Shown here piece after piece: positions 1 through 8,210 of a stretch of 12,337 nucleotides of DNA. Position 1 is the stretch's first letter. The number at the start of each line of letters is the position of its first letter. The notes below the pieces were generated by a model. It saw only the letters and a program-made list of their open reading frames with translations. It did no database searches and was not told the DNA's origin. A program made the translations under genes and the position numbers. The stretch is from Bacteroidales bacterium (GTDB lineage: Bacteria > Bacteroidota > Bacteroidia > Bacteroidales > Dysgonomonadaceae): contig JAAYFR010000209.1 in the NCBI GenBank assembly GCA_012728155.1, forward strand, positions 1-12,337, given 5' to 3'.

Positions 1-1
1 C

Positions 2-676
2 TATTTCGCCTCCTCGGGTGAATCATCGTTCGGCGGATATGATCTATTTGTCACCCGTTACAATTTCACATCGGACTCATACCTCAATCCCAACCAGTCG
101 AATATGCCTTTCAATTCTCCTTTTAATGATTATATGTTGGCGATTGATGAAGAGAAAGGTGTCGGCTGGTTTGCATCCGACCGGTTTCAACCGGACGATT
201 CAGTATGTATATATACCTTTATTCCCAACCCGCAGGTACGGCTACTCGAGAGTGATGACGAAAAACAGATGGCGGACAGAGCCCGGATATCTTCCATTGC
301 CGACACATGGAAAGAAGGCGCAGACTATGGATCACTTCGCTCACTGGCACAACAAAAAACGATTTTGAGACAAGAGACCTCCGGTGATTTCACTTTTGTA
401 ATTAACGATCAGGCGACTTACCATACCCTGTCGGATTTCAAAAATGATCACGCCAGATCGATCTTCTCACAGGCGTTAGGCTTTGGGAAGCAATTGGAGG
501 CACTGAATGATGAACTCTCACAAAAAAGAGAACAGTATGCCGAAGGATCAACAACCGATACCCTTGCAGCATCGATCCTCAAACTGGAAAAAGAGAGTGA
601 GTCGCTTTCCCGGGAAATGGAGAGGCTTACAATTCAAGCAAGAAATGAAGAAATACGCAGTCAGTTTAATCAATAG
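2..676 (+). CDS. PD40 beta-propeller protein with coiled-coil C-terminus (5' end outside window)
   Basis: The frame is open from the first full codon at base 2 to TAG at 674-676, giving 224 residues. No start is needed inside the window, and the ATG at 104 (residue 35) is internal. Residues 1-80 carry a WD40-like PD40 signature: GGYDLFVTRYN, then FNSPFNDYMLAIDEEKG, then GWFASDRF. This is the pattern seen in Bacteroidetes TolB-like propeller proteins. Residues about 155-220 are rich in Glu, Lys, Arg and Leu (LEALNDELSQKREQ, LEKESESLSREMERL) and should form a coiled coil. No OmpA-like peptidoglycan-binding domain follows, unlike many PD40 proteins. The stop lies 9 bases before the NfeD-like gene, which suggests co-transcription. 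PD40 proteins are usually exported, but the signal peptide would lie outside the window. The role is unknown; the family call is fairly secure, the function is not. Confidence 0.8.
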   Translation, partial: YFASSGESSFGGYDLFVTRYNFTSDSYLNPNQSNMPFNSPFNDYMLAIDEEKGVGWFASDRFQPDDSVCIYTFIPNPQVRLLESDDEKQMADRARISSIADTWKEGADYGSLRSLAQQKTILRQETSGDFTFVINDQATYHTLSDFKNDHARSIFSQALGFGKQLEALNDELSQKREQYAEGSTTDTLAASILKLEKESESLSREMERLTIQARNEEIRSQFNQ

Positions 677-685
677 CAACCCTAT

Positions 686-1183
686 ATGACATTCGATCTG
701 ATCATTATCATCGCTGTGATCCTATTGGGAGTTGTGTTTATGCTCATAGAGATCTTCCTGCTTCCGGGGATTAGTATTGCAGGCATTGCCGGTGCCATTT
801 TCCTGATAGGAGGAATAATATATGCCTACATCTTCCAAGGGAGCGTTGTGGGAAATATCACACTTGCAGGAGCGGCACTGTTGCTTGGTGGGAGTTTCTT
901 CTGGCTACTGAAATCAAAGTCGTTACGAAAAATCTCCCTGGACACAAACATAGAAGGAAAGGTGGATACCTCCTATTTGCAGAAAATTGCCGCCGGCGAC
1001 TCCGGTGTAACCCTTTCCCGGCTAAACCCCATCGGGCAGGTAGTGGTCAACGATGTGGAAGCAGAAGCCAAATCGTTCGATGGAGAGTTTATCGATGAGG
1101 ATACTGAAATAGAGGTAATAAAAGTGGAAACCTACAATGTGTTGGTAAAAAGGAAAGAGGCCGCTTCACCCGGAGAAGGATAA
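686..1183 (+). CDS. nfeD: Short NfeD-type membrane protein (FloA partner)
   Basis: This 165-residue protein has three predicted membrane segments: about residues 4-25, 28-49 and 54-75. They are followed by a soluble domain at about 95-155 with the NfeD OB-fold pattern: GVTLSRLNPIGQVVV, then a Gly-Glu-Phe-Ile turn, then EVIKVETYNVLV. Its length fits the short NfeD class, which lacks the ClpP-like serine protease domain of long NfeD proteins. Short NfeD proteins are typically encoded beside flotillin or SPFH genes and help organise membrane microdomains. That matches the floA gene 39 bases downstream. The start ATG at 686 lies 9 bases after the previous stop, with no Shine-Dalgarno sequence, as is usual in this phylum. 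Family assignment is strong; the exact molecular activity is unknown for the family. Confidence 0.9.
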   Translation: MTFDLIIIIAVILLGVVFMLIEIFLLPGISIAGIAGAIFLIGGIIYAYIFQGSVVGNITLAGAALLLGGSFFWLLKSKSLRKISLDTNIEGKVDTSYLQKIAAGDSGVTLSRLNPIGQVVVNDVEAEAKSFDGEFIDEDTEIEVIKVETYNVLVKRKEAASPGEG

Positions 1184-1222
1184 ACAATCATTCAATATAA
1201 AACATCTAAAATTAAATAAATT

Positions 1223-2209
1223 ATGGATTTATTATCATTCCCATTGATCATTACGCTTGCTGTAATCATCGTCTTTTTATTGATATTCTTTCATTATGTG
1301 CCTTTCTTCCTGTGGATAAATGCACTATCGGCAGGTGTACGTATCTCGCTGGTACAACTTTTCCTGATGCGCTTGCGACGTGTACCACCCCACACCATCG
1401 TCTATGCGATGATTGAGGCCCACAAAGCAGGACTCAAGATGGTCACCCGTGACAATCTGGAAGCGCACTATCTGGCCGGTGGACATGTAGAGAAGGTGGT
1501 GCACGCTTTGGTGTCCGCCTCCAAAGCAAATATAGACCTCACTTTTCAGATGGCGACAGCCATTGACCTCGCCGGACGTGACGTGTTGGAAGCCGTGAGG
1601 ATGTCGGTCAACCCGAAAGTGATTGACACACCTCCCGTTTCTGCCGTAGCCATCGACGGTATCCAGTTGATCGCGAAAGCACGTGTGACGGTACGGGCAA
1701 ATATCAAACGTCTGGTGGGCGGTGCCGGAGAAGAAACTATCCTTGCCCGTGTGGGTGAAGGGATCGTCTCCTCCATCGGTTCGGCAGTATCCCATAAATC
1801 GGTACTCGAAAACCCCGATTCAATCTCCAAACTGGTACTGAAAAAAGGATTGGATGCAGGTACTGCTTTTGAAATCCTTTCCATCGATATCGCCGACATC
1901 GATATAGGTAAAAATATTGGCGCTGTACTACAAATGGACCAGGCACAAGCCGACAAAAATATCGCACAGGCTCGTGCGGAGGAACGGCGTGCAATGGCTA
2001 TCGCCCTGGAGCAGGAGATGAAAGCCAAAGCGCAGGAAGCCCGAGCTAAGGTGATTGAAGCCGAAGCCGAAGTACCCATCGCCATGGCCGAAGCATTCCG
2101 TAACGGGAATCTCGGTATTATGGACTACTACCGGATGGAAAATATCAAAGCCGATACCGACATGAGGGATTCCATCGCAAAACCGCAAGGTGGCGGAAAT
2201 AAGAAATAA
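1223..2209 (+). CDS. floA: Flotillin-like protein FloA
   Basis: The 328-residue length is close to Bacillus FloA. Residues about 4-37 are strongly hydrophobic (a membrane hairpin or segment with FFHYVPFFLWI). An SPFH/PHB region follows at about 40-200, with characteristic FloA stretches such as RRVPPHTIV, VNPKVIDTPPV and GEGIVSSIGSA. The C-terminal part (about 235-300) is a helical Ala/Glu/Lys/Arg-rich segment (QARAEERRAMAIALEQEMKA, EARAKVIEAEAEVP), the flotillin coiled coil that supports oligomerisation. FloA proteins form large membrane-associated assemblies thought to mark ordered membrane domains and to assist secretion, signalling or protease complexes. The 39-base gap from nfeD is A/T-rich with no visible terminator, so the two are likely one operon. 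The ATG at 1223 is preceded by an A/T-rich leader. The call is very secure. Confidence 0.96.
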   Translation: MDLLSFPLIITLAVIIVFLLIFFHYVPFFLWINALSAGVRISLVQLFLMRLRRVPPHTIVYAMIEAHKAGLKMVTRDNLEAHYLAGGHVEKVVHALVSASKANIDLTFQMATAIDLAGRDVLEAVRMSVNPKVIDTPPVSAVAIDGIQLIAKARVTVRANIKRLVGGAGEETILARVGEGIVSSIGSAVSHKSVLENPDSISKLVLKKGLDAGTAFEILSIDIADIDIGKNIGAVLQMDQAQADKNIAQARAEERRAMAIALEQEMKAKAQEARAKVIEAEAEVPIAMAEAFRNGNLGIMDYYRMENIKADTDMRDSIAKPQGGGNKK

Positions 2210-2233
2210 TTTCTATAGAGTACAGATATTATT

Positions 2234-3100
2234 ATGAGAATCATACCTGAATCGGAGCTGATCATCAATTCCGACGGAAGTGCCTTTCATCTTCACATCC
2301 TGCCGGAACAACTTTCGGACAAGATCATAATGATGGGAGATCCCGATCGTGTAACAATGACAGCCTCGTTCTTCGATAGTATTGAATGTGATGTGCGTAG
2401 CCGTGAATTCCATACTGTTACCGGCACTTACAAGGGCAAGCGGATCACTGCGCTCTCTCACGGCATTGGCACCGACAACATAGATATCGTACTTACCGAG
2501 TTAGACGCGTTGGCCAATATCGATTTCAATACGAGGATGGTCAAAGAGGAGTTCAAGCAACTGACTATGGTACGTGTCGGCACAGCGGGAGGTATGCAGC
2601 CGTATTGTCCGGTAGGATCGTATGTGGTCTCTGAAAAATCGATCGGCTTCGATGGAGTTATCCACTATTATGCCGGTGCCGAACTGATTCGGGAAAAAGA
2701 TTTCGAAGAGGCTTTCCGAAGAGAGGTTGGCTGGTCGCCCTACCACTGTTCCCCTTACGTGGTAAGTGCCGATGAGGAGCTTATCGACCGTATTGGCTAC
2801 GATATGGTCCGTGGCGTCACCATCTCGGCAATTGGTTTTTACGGCCCACAGGGGAGGTATGTACGTCTGCCATTGGCTGACCCCAATCTAAACGCCAAGA
2901 TTGAGTCGTTCCGTTTCGGAGAATTCTCCATCACCAATTACGAGATGGAGAGTTCTGCCATTGCCGGTCTGGGGAAGATGATGGGACACAAGGCGATGAC
3001 CGTCTGTGCAATCATTGCCAACCGGGTAGCCTTAAATTCGAACACCAATTATAAAGGCTCCACTGAAGAGTTGATCAAAATAGTATTGGAAAGAATTTAA
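2234..3100 (+). CDS. Nucleoside phosphorylase (PNP/UDP family 1)
   Basis: The protein has 288 residues. Recognisable family motifs are GDPDRV at 35-40 (phosphate/ribose-site loop), SHGIGTDN at 75-82, RVGTAGG at 114-120 (phosphate-binding region), GFYGPQGR at 201-208, and NYEMESSAI at 235-243, whose Met-Glu pair contacts the ribose in this family. The enzyme should split a nucleoside with phosphate into free base and ribose-1-phosphate in the cytoplasm, for nucleoside salvage. The GFYGPQGR loop and overall pattern resemble uridine phosphorylases, but purine versus uridine preference cannot be settled by reading. Length is somewhat above the ~250 residues of E. coli Udp, with the extra sequence mainly at the N-terminus and in the middle. 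The gene starts 24 bases after floA, so it may share its transcript. A functional link to FloA is not evident. Confidence 0.9.
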   Translation: MRIIPESELIINSDGSAFHLHILPEQLSDKIIMMGDPDRVTMTASFFDSIECDVRSREFHTVTGTYKGKRITALSHGIGTDNIDIVLTELDALANIDFNTRMVKEEFKQLTMVRVGTAGGMQPYCPVGSYVVSEKSIGFDGVIHYYAGAELIREKDFEEAFRREVGWSPYHCSPYVVSADEELIDRIGYDMVRGVTISAIGFYGPQGRYVRLPLADPNLNAKIESFRFGEFSITNYEMESSAIAGLGKMMGHKAMTVCAIIANRVALNSNTNYKGSTEELIKIVLERI

Positions 3101-3103
3101 AAT

Positions 3104-3127
3104 AGAACAAAGAATAAAGAACAAAGA
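3104..3127 (+). repeat. Short tandem direct repeat in the M16 leader
   Basis: AGAACAAAGA occurs at 3104-3113 and again at 3118-3127, a 14-base period. It fills most of the 38-base gap between the nucleoside phosphorylase stop and the M16 start. It is A-rich on the coding strand. It may be a chance low-complexity leader, or it may help translation initiation, since this phylum relies on unstructured A-rich leaders rather than Shine-Dalgarno sequences. Confidence 0.6.
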
Positions 3128-3138
3128 CTTTGAGTCAG

Positions 3139-5943
3139 ATGAAAAAACTAATCACATTACTGCTTCTGGTAACCGGTATGGTTGCAGTTGCACAGCAAAA
3201 CTCTCCTCTCCCTATAGATCCGAAGGTGAGAAATGGAAAACTTGAAAATGGCCTCACTTATTACATCCGGCAAAATAATCTTCCCGAAAAGAGGGCCGAT
3301 TTCTATATCGCACAGAAGGTGGGTTCCATGCAGGAAGAGGATAGTCAGGCTGGTCTGGCTCACTTTTTAGAGCACATGGCTTTTAACGGGACTACAAATT
3401 TCCCTAAAAAGGCTATGTTGGAATACTTACAGGACAATGGCATCAAGTTTGGCACGAACATCAATGCCTATACCTCTTTCGACGAAACGGTATATTATAT
3501 ATCCGACATACCAACCAGCAATCAGAATTTGGTCGATTCGGCCCTTCTTGTCCTCTACGACTGGTCGTGTGGCATTGCCCTTGAAGAGGAAGAACTGGAC
3601 AGCGAACGTGGTGTGATCAGGGAGGAGTGGCGTACCCGTGGCGGTGCACAACAAAGATTATGGGATCAGTTGCTCCCGAAGATGTACCCCGACAGCAAAT
3701 ATGCGAACCGGATGCCTATTGGAAGCATCGACGTGATCAACAACTTCAAACCCCAGGAGATCAGAGATTACTATCACAGGTGGTATCGTCCCGATCTACA
3801 GGCCATCATTGTGGTGGGCGATTTCAATATAGATGAGATGGAACAAAAGGTGAAGAATTTGTTCTCGACTATACCGTTAGATGAGGAAAGAGCCGATCGC
3901 GAATACTACCCTGTCCCCGATAATAAAGAACCCATCGTGGCCATTGCCACCGACAAGGAAGCCCGCAACACACAGATAATGATGTTTTACAAGCATGACC
4001 CGATACCTGACGAGATGAAAAACACGCAGGCCGGCTATATCATGGAATATATCCTGAATGCCGCCTCTTCAATGATGAACCAGCGTTTCTCCGAGATCAT
4101 CCAGAAACCTGATGCTCCTTTCACTTCTGCCTATGCCTACAACGACAATTATTTCGTGGCCAAGACAAAGGATGCATGGACCGTAATATCAGGAAGCGCG
4201 GAAGATAAGATCGAGGAGGCACTGGCGGCCATGGTACGTGAGACGGAAAGAGTGAAACGGCATGGTTTTACCGCATCGGAATATGAAGTTGCCCGCACCA
4301 ATATCCTGAAGAGATATGAAGATTCTTACAACAACCGTGATAAGCAGAAAAACTCTTCCTATTCGCAGGAATACGTACGTGCCTTCACCGATGGAGAGCC
4401 TATCCCCGGGATCGAATTTGAGCACCAGTTCATGCAGGCGGTAGCACCCAATATTCCGGTAGAGGCGATCAACCAGACCATCCAGCAGCTGATTAGTGAT
4501 GAAAATATGGTAGTTGCCGTCACCGGTCCCGAAAAAGAAGAATTGACATATCCTGCGGAAGAGATATTGCTTCACCTATTGACATCGGTCCAGGCTGAAG
4601 CTATCGAGCCATATGCCGAAGAGGTGATCGACGAGCCATTGGTAGCCATCCCCCCCACCCCGGGCAAAATTGTAAAGATAGAAAAGGATGAGACGATGGA
4701 TGCCACCGTGTGGACATTAGGAAACGGGATAAAGGTAGTCCTGAAAAACACCGATTTCAAAGATGATCAGATCATCATGACTGGCAGCAGTGTTGGCGGT
4801 TATTCCCACTATGCGGAAAAGGATCCGGTGAACAGCAGGCTAGTGGCCAATGTAGCCACATTGGGAGGAGTGGGAAATTTCAGCGCGACTGATCTACCCA
4901 AGGTGCTGGCAGGAAAGACGGCATCCGCCCGTCCGGGTATCAGCCTTACCAAGCAGGAGTTCAACGGCTCTTCCTCGATAAAAGATTTCGAGACCATGCT
5001 GCAATTGGTCTACCTCTATTTCACTGCGCCACGACAGGATAACGACGCATTCCAGTCGTTCATCCAGCGCATGGAAACCCAGTTGAAAAATCAGGAGGCT
5101 GAACCGATGGTGGCTTTCAGCGACTCTGCAACATATGCGCTATATGGCGATAATCCATTGACAAAAAGGATAAAAATCGACGACTTAAAAAAGATTGATT
5201 ACAGCCGTATCATGGAGATGTATAGCGAACGGTTCGCCAACCCCGGTAGTTTTGTATTCACCTTCGTAGGCAACATCGATGAGGAGAGAGTTCGCCCCGT
5301 CGTAGAACAATATCTGGCTTCCCTGCCCGGCAAAGCCGAGAAAGAGGAGTTTGTAAAAATAGCAATGAATGTTGAAAAAGGCAGCTCCGAAAATATCTTC
5401 CAACGGAAGATGCAAAATCCCAAAGCATCGGTGTTCAACTCAATTAGCGGAACAACCACCCGGGATTTGAAGAACCGGATAGTGATGAGCATGTTCGATC
5501 AGATTCTTGACATCATTTATACGGAAAAGGTGCGGGAAGAGGAAGGGGGCACATACGGCGTATACGCAAAAGGTGCTATATCCCGTTATCCGGAAGGGCA
5601 AACCATCCTGCAGATCATCTTCGATACCGATCCGGAAAAAATGGAACATCTCAATCAAATCGTCCTGAACATACTGAAGGAGTTTGCGGAAGATGGACCT
5701 CGAGATAGTGATTTTGCAAGAGTAAAAGAGTATATGAACAAGAGCTACAGCGAAAGCCTGAAAGAGAACAGTTACTGGATGAATATCCTCGATAACAAAT
5801 ATTTTTACGGTGAGGACAACCATACTCACTATATTGAAACCGTAAATAGCATCACAAAGGATGATATTCAGGGATTTGTCAAAGCGCTGCTCGATCAGGG
5901 CAACCTGAAAACAGTAGTGATGCTCCCGGAGATAACAGAATAA
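3139..5943 (+). CDS. Secreted M16 (insulinase/pitrilysin-type) zinc metallopeptidase
   Basis: I chose ATG 3139 (934 residues) because it begins a clean signal peptide, MKKLITLLLLVTGMVAVAQQ. The in-frame TTG at 3130 would add only three residues. The N-terminal half carries the inverted zinc motif HFLEH (H75, E78, H79). The downstream ERGVIREEW segment (E156 to W164) holds the expected third zinc ligand, probably E163 by alignment with ERxxVxxE. A proline-rich linker IPPTPG at 504-509 separates the halves. The C-terminal half has no HxxEH but keeps the REEEGGTYGVY segment. R799 and Y806 there have the seven-residue spacing of the substrate-positioning Arg/Tyr pair known from insulin-degrading enzyme. 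Size and layout match PqqL-like single-chain M16 peptidases of ~930 residues. It should degrade peptides in the periplasm or at the outer membrane. Substrate is unknown. A 14-base-period repeat lies just upstream. Confidence 0.94.
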   Translation: MKKLITLLLLVTGMVAVAQQNSPLPIDPKVRNGKLENGLTYYIRQNNLPEKRADFYIAQKVGSMQEEDSQAGLAHFLEHMAFNGTTNFPKKAMLEYLQDNGIKFGTNINAYTSFDETVYYISDIPTSNQNLVDSALLVLYDWSCGIALEEEELDSERGVIREEWRTRGGAQQRLWDQLLPKMYPDSKYANRMPIGSIDVINNFKPQEIRDYYHRWYRPDLQAIIVVGDFNIDEMEQKVKNLFSTIPLDEERADREYYPVPDNKEPIVAIATDKEARNTQIMMFYKHDPIPDEMKNTQAGYIMEYILNAASSMMNQRFSEIIQKPDAPFTSAYAYNDNYFVAKTKDAWTVISGSAEDKIEEALAAMVRETERVKRHGFTASEYEVARTNILKRYEDSYNNRDKQKNSSYSQEYVRAFTDGEPIPGIEFEHQFMQAVAPNIPVEAINQTIQQLISDENMVVAVTGPEKEELTYPAEEILLHLLTSVQAEAIEPYAEEVIDEPLVAIPPTPGKIVKIEKDETMDATVWTLGNGIKVVLKNTDFKDDQIIMTGSSVGGYSHYAEKDPVNSRLVANVATLGGVGNFSATDLPKVLAGKTASARPGISLTKQEFNGSSSIKDFETMLQLVYLYFTAPRQDNDAFQSFIQRMETQLKNQEAEPMVAFSDSATYALYGDNPLTKRIKIDDLKKIDYSRIMEMYSERFANPGSFVFTFVGNIDEERVRPVVEQYLASLPGKAEKEEFVKIAMNVEKGSSENIFQRKMQNPKASVFNSISGTTTRDLKNRIVMSMFDQILDIIYTEKVREEEGGTYGVYAKGAISRYPEGQTILQIIFDTDPEKMEHLNQIVLNILKEFAEDGPRDSDFARVKEYMNKSYSESLKENSYWMNILDNKYFYGEDNHTHYIETVNSITKDDIQGFVKALLDQGNLKTVVMLPEITE

Positions 5944-5976
5944 ACCCTATCGGGAAGAGCCAAAATAAAAAGACTG

Positions 5977-5996
5977 AAAAAAATAGAATAACTATC
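5977..5996 (-). terminator. Weak possible terminator at the end of the envC-like gene
   Basis: Read on the minus strand, ATAG (5995-5992), a five-base loop and CTAT (5986-5983) form a four-base-pair stem. A run of seven Ts follows, counting the last stem base. The stem overlaps the stop codon and has little GC, so it would be a poor intrinsic terminator. It sits in the 48-base gap where the M16 gene and the envC-like gene converge. No better hairpin was seen there for either strand. Confidence 0.22.
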
Positions 5997-7341
5997 GTTG
6001 TAACCAAGGTGCCGGATTGAGTTTGGTTGTCTTTTGCCAAAGCTGAAAATGCATGGTAGAGACACCACTATCCGGATCGGTATATATCCGCCCTAATGAC
6101 TGGCCGGTTTTCACCTTATCGCCCTGCTTTACAAACAGGTCATAGATATTGGCATAAAATGTGTAATAATCGCCATGACGTACAATTACACAGGTATTTG
6201 AGCCGGGAAAAGAAAATACTTTCGAAATCTCCCCATCGAACACGCTCCGTATATTAGCTCCTTTCTCGCTCTGAATATCAATCCCGTTGCTATTGGTAGT
6301 AACGTTCCACTCATTGTGCTTCTTGGCTCCGAAATTACCCACAATAGCGGCTGTTCCGGTAACTGGCATAGGGAGCTTCCCCCTGTTGGCGGCAAAATCT
6401 TTCGACAGGTTGAAGGTCTCATCTTCGATTGTACTCTTACCAATCTTAGGACCCGGAGCCGCTTCCGCAGCACGCTCTTCTGCTCTGGCAGCTGCTTCGC
6501 GCTTAATCTCCTCCTCGCTCTTCCCTCTCTTACGATCGTCACTCTCTCTCTTCTCCTCTTTTTTCCGTCGCTCAGCCTCTTCCACCCTCCTTCTCGCCTC
6601 TGCCTCACGCTCCTGACGCGCCACCTCTTCCGCAATAAGTTTTTCAATCTGGCTATTTAACTGGTTGGCACGCTGTTGTTTTTCCCGAAGTGTTTTCTGT
6701 AATTCCCGCTCTTGACCCTTCACCGTCGACATTTCCGACTGACGTCTCTTCTCTTCTCCTTGCAACCTTTTCTGCTCCTCTTGTAACGAAACCAATGCTT
6801 TTTCTTTATCTGCCTTCGCCTTTGCCAACAACTCCTGTTTTTCCTTTATCTCGCCATGTTGTTTCTTTATTTCTTCCGCCTGTCTCTTCTGCCATTTTGA
6901 ATATTCACGCAGATATTGCATCCTTCGTAATGATTCCCCTACCGTTTTTCCGGACAAGATAAAAAGCAGTTTATTTTGACTGAATTTATAGTTCAACATC
7001 CCTTTTATTGCATCGGCATAATAACCCTGTTTTTTTTTTAGCTCCTTGTTTAGCCGGGTTATCTCACCTTCAAGACGCACCTCTTCCTTGCGCAATGTTT
7101 CAATTTCCCGATTCTGCACATTGATCAATTCCTTACGGGCGGAAATCTGGCTATTAATGAGGTTGATCCTGTCTAAGATGGTTGTTGTCTGTTTTTTCAG
7201 ATCCAGGTAGAGTTTATTCGTACTTCTTATCTCTTCCATTAACGCCTGCTGCTGCTGCTGCAAACTCTCTATCTGCCGGGTTTGCGACAGGAGAATTGAA
7301 GCGACTCCATAGAAAAGCAATAAGAAAAAAAACTTTTTCAT
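5992..7341 (-). CDS. envC: EnvC-like murein hydrolase activator (coiled coil plus degenerate LytM/M23 domain)
   Basis: I chose ATG 7341 (449 residues). It starts a signal peptide, MKKFFFLLLFYGVASILLSQ; the GTG at 7350 would add only three residues. Residues about 22-270 form long Lys/Glu/Gln-rich coiled coils, including a QQQQQ run near residue 28. A very charged linker follows (REREAEARRRVEEAERRKKE and beyond). A LytM domain fills about 325-449 and ends in LNPAPWLQR, close to the NPQPWLGR end of E. coli EnvC. Active M23 enzymes have HxGxD and HxH. Here these positions read S351-N-G-I-D355 and T429-M-H431, so two zinc ligands are missing. EnvC proteins likewise lack them and activate N-acetylmuramoyl-L-alanine amidases during septum splitting. 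The role is therefore probably amidase activation in the periplasm. It is last in the dut-TPR-DUF4292 unit, 17 bases after the lipoprotein gene. Confidence 0.88.
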   Translation of the reverse strand: MKKFFFLLLFYGVASILLSQTRQIESLQQQQQALMEEIRSTNKLYLDLKKQTTTILDRINLINSQISARKELINVQNREIETLRKEEVRLEGEITRLNKELKKKQGYYADAIKGMLNYKFSQNKLLFILSGKTVGESLRRMQYLREYSKWQKRQAEEIKKQHGEIKEKQELLAKAKADKEKALVSLQEEQKRLQGEEKRRQSEMSTVKGQERELQKTLREKQQRANQLNSQIEKLIAEEVARQEREAEARRRVEEAERRKKEEKRESDDRKRGKSEEEIKREAAARAEERAAEAAPGPKIGKSTIEDETFNLSKDFAANRGKLPMPVTGTAAIVGNFGAKKHNEWNVTTNSNGIDIQSEKGANIRSVFDGEISKVFSFPGSNTCVIVRHGDYYTFYANIYDLFVKQGDKVKTGQSLGRIYTDPDSGVSTMHFQLWQKTTKLNPAPWLQR

Positions 7342-7358
7342 AATTGACACGTCAATAA

Positions 7359-8210
7359 CTACTTCTTCGGCAAAAACATCTGCAGTATCTCATCCATGGA
7401 AATTTTCGTGTAGTTCAGCGGCACATTCATCTCCAACTGTAATGGAATATCTGTAACTATATCGGAAAAGAGTAATTCGGCATTGGCATTCCGTGATGCG
7501 GTAGAGAGTGTCATATTCATCTTATACGGGAAGGCAGCATTCTTCAACATCATAAAATTATGGTACTCCCACTGCATATACTGTTTTTTCTCTGATTGCA
7601 TCAGATGCGTGAAAGTGATGCGGTCATCTCCATTTACAATAAATGAATAATCGATACCGGAGTCGGCATCTTTGGCCGTAATACGATAATTCTGGTCCGA
7701 AGTGCGGTTATAGCTGAAATCATTATAACTACCACTATCAATCTTCTCTTTCCCTGTTATAAAAAGTGCGTTCGTGAACAATGACTGCATCGTATAATAG
7801 TCGAAACCGATTGGATAGAGTGCTTTTAGCGAAGAGAATGGTTCCAACACGTAGCGTTTGTTCATCCTGTCAAGCAGAAATAGGGTGTCCGGATCAATAT
7901 GTACCCGGAACATCTCCACTCCGAAAAGTGGTTGGATAGATACTTGAAGCGCCTTATCTTTTATAATCCGCAGATTGGCCTTCGAGCTATAGGATCTCGT
8001 ACCGGAAGTCATTCCCATGCTAAGTTTCGCTGAAAGGGTCAGATAGGGAAATTCACTGGTGATAATATCACTGAAAAGCTCATGATAGGCCTTATCTTCC
8101 ACCGGCGAGGTGGTATAAACAACCCTCTGTTTTGATTTACAGGCAGTGAACGCTACGGCAGACAATAAACAAATTATCCAAATCTGTCGTCCAGGAAAAA
8201 TATTTTTCAT
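7359..8210 (-). CDS. DUF4292 outer-membrane/periplasmic lipoprotein
   Basis: The protein has 283 residues. The N-terminus is a lipoprotein signal: hydrophobic WIICLLSAVA, then lipobox FTAC with the acylated cysteine at residue 24, then the polar KSKQR. The mature part fits the Bacteroidetes family DUF4292, with stretches such as LTLSAKLSMGM, SIQPLFGVEMFRVHID and LFLLDRMNKRYV, and a beta-rich C-terminus (NMTLSTASRNANAELLFSDI). The alternating beta pattern resembles LolA/LolB-like or other lipid-handling beta folds, but that is only a structural guess. The start ATG (8210-8208) overlaps the TAA stop of the TPR gene by one base (TAATG), which implies translational coupling. The envC-like gene follows at once. 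Its constant place beside an EnvC-like activator hints at an envelope role. No biochemical function is known to me. Confidence 0.87.
   Translation of the reverse strand: MKNIFPGRQIWIICLLSAVAFTACKSKQRVVYTTSPVEDKAYHELFSDIITSEFPYLTLSAKLSMGMTSGTRSYSSKANLRIIKDKALQVSIQPLFGVEMFRVHIDPDTLFLLDRMNKRYVLEPFSSLKALYPIGFDYYTMQSLFTNALFITGKEKIDSGSYNDFSYNRTSDQNYRITAKDADSGIDYSFIVNGDDRITFTHLMQSEKKQYMQWEYHNFMMLKNAAFPYKMNMTLSTASRNANAELLFSDIVTDIPLQLEMNVPLNYTKISMDEILQMFLPKK

Noticed and set aside
103..104. ATG 104 as the start of the first gene
   Set aside because: The same frame is open back to base 2 and already encodes the conserved GGYDLFVTRYN propeller motif, so the true start lies before the window.
1546..2085. 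Long reverse-strand frame inside floA
   Set aside because: Its translation is Ala/Ser/Arg/Ile-rich shadow sequence of the FloA reading frame, with no domain or leader of its own.
3130..3138. TTG start for the M16 peptidase
   Set aside because: It adds only three residues before MKK; ATG 3139 opens a textbook signal peptide.
5944..5955. CCC-TATC-GGG as a terminator after the M16 gene
   Set aside because: The stem is only three base pairs and no T run follows on the plus strand.
6287..6660. Forward frames opposite the envC-like coiled coil
   Set aside because: Ser/Leu/Phe-rich translations are the expected antisense of Lys/Glu/Arg-rich coiled-coil codons.
7249..7263. Five CAG codons in the envC-like gene as an expandable microsatellite
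   Set aside because: Five units are few, and Gln runs are common at the start of such coiled coils; not reported as a finding by itself.
7342..7350. GTG start for the envC-like gene
   Set aside because: It adds three residues before MKK; the ATG at 7341 gives the cleaner signal peptide.
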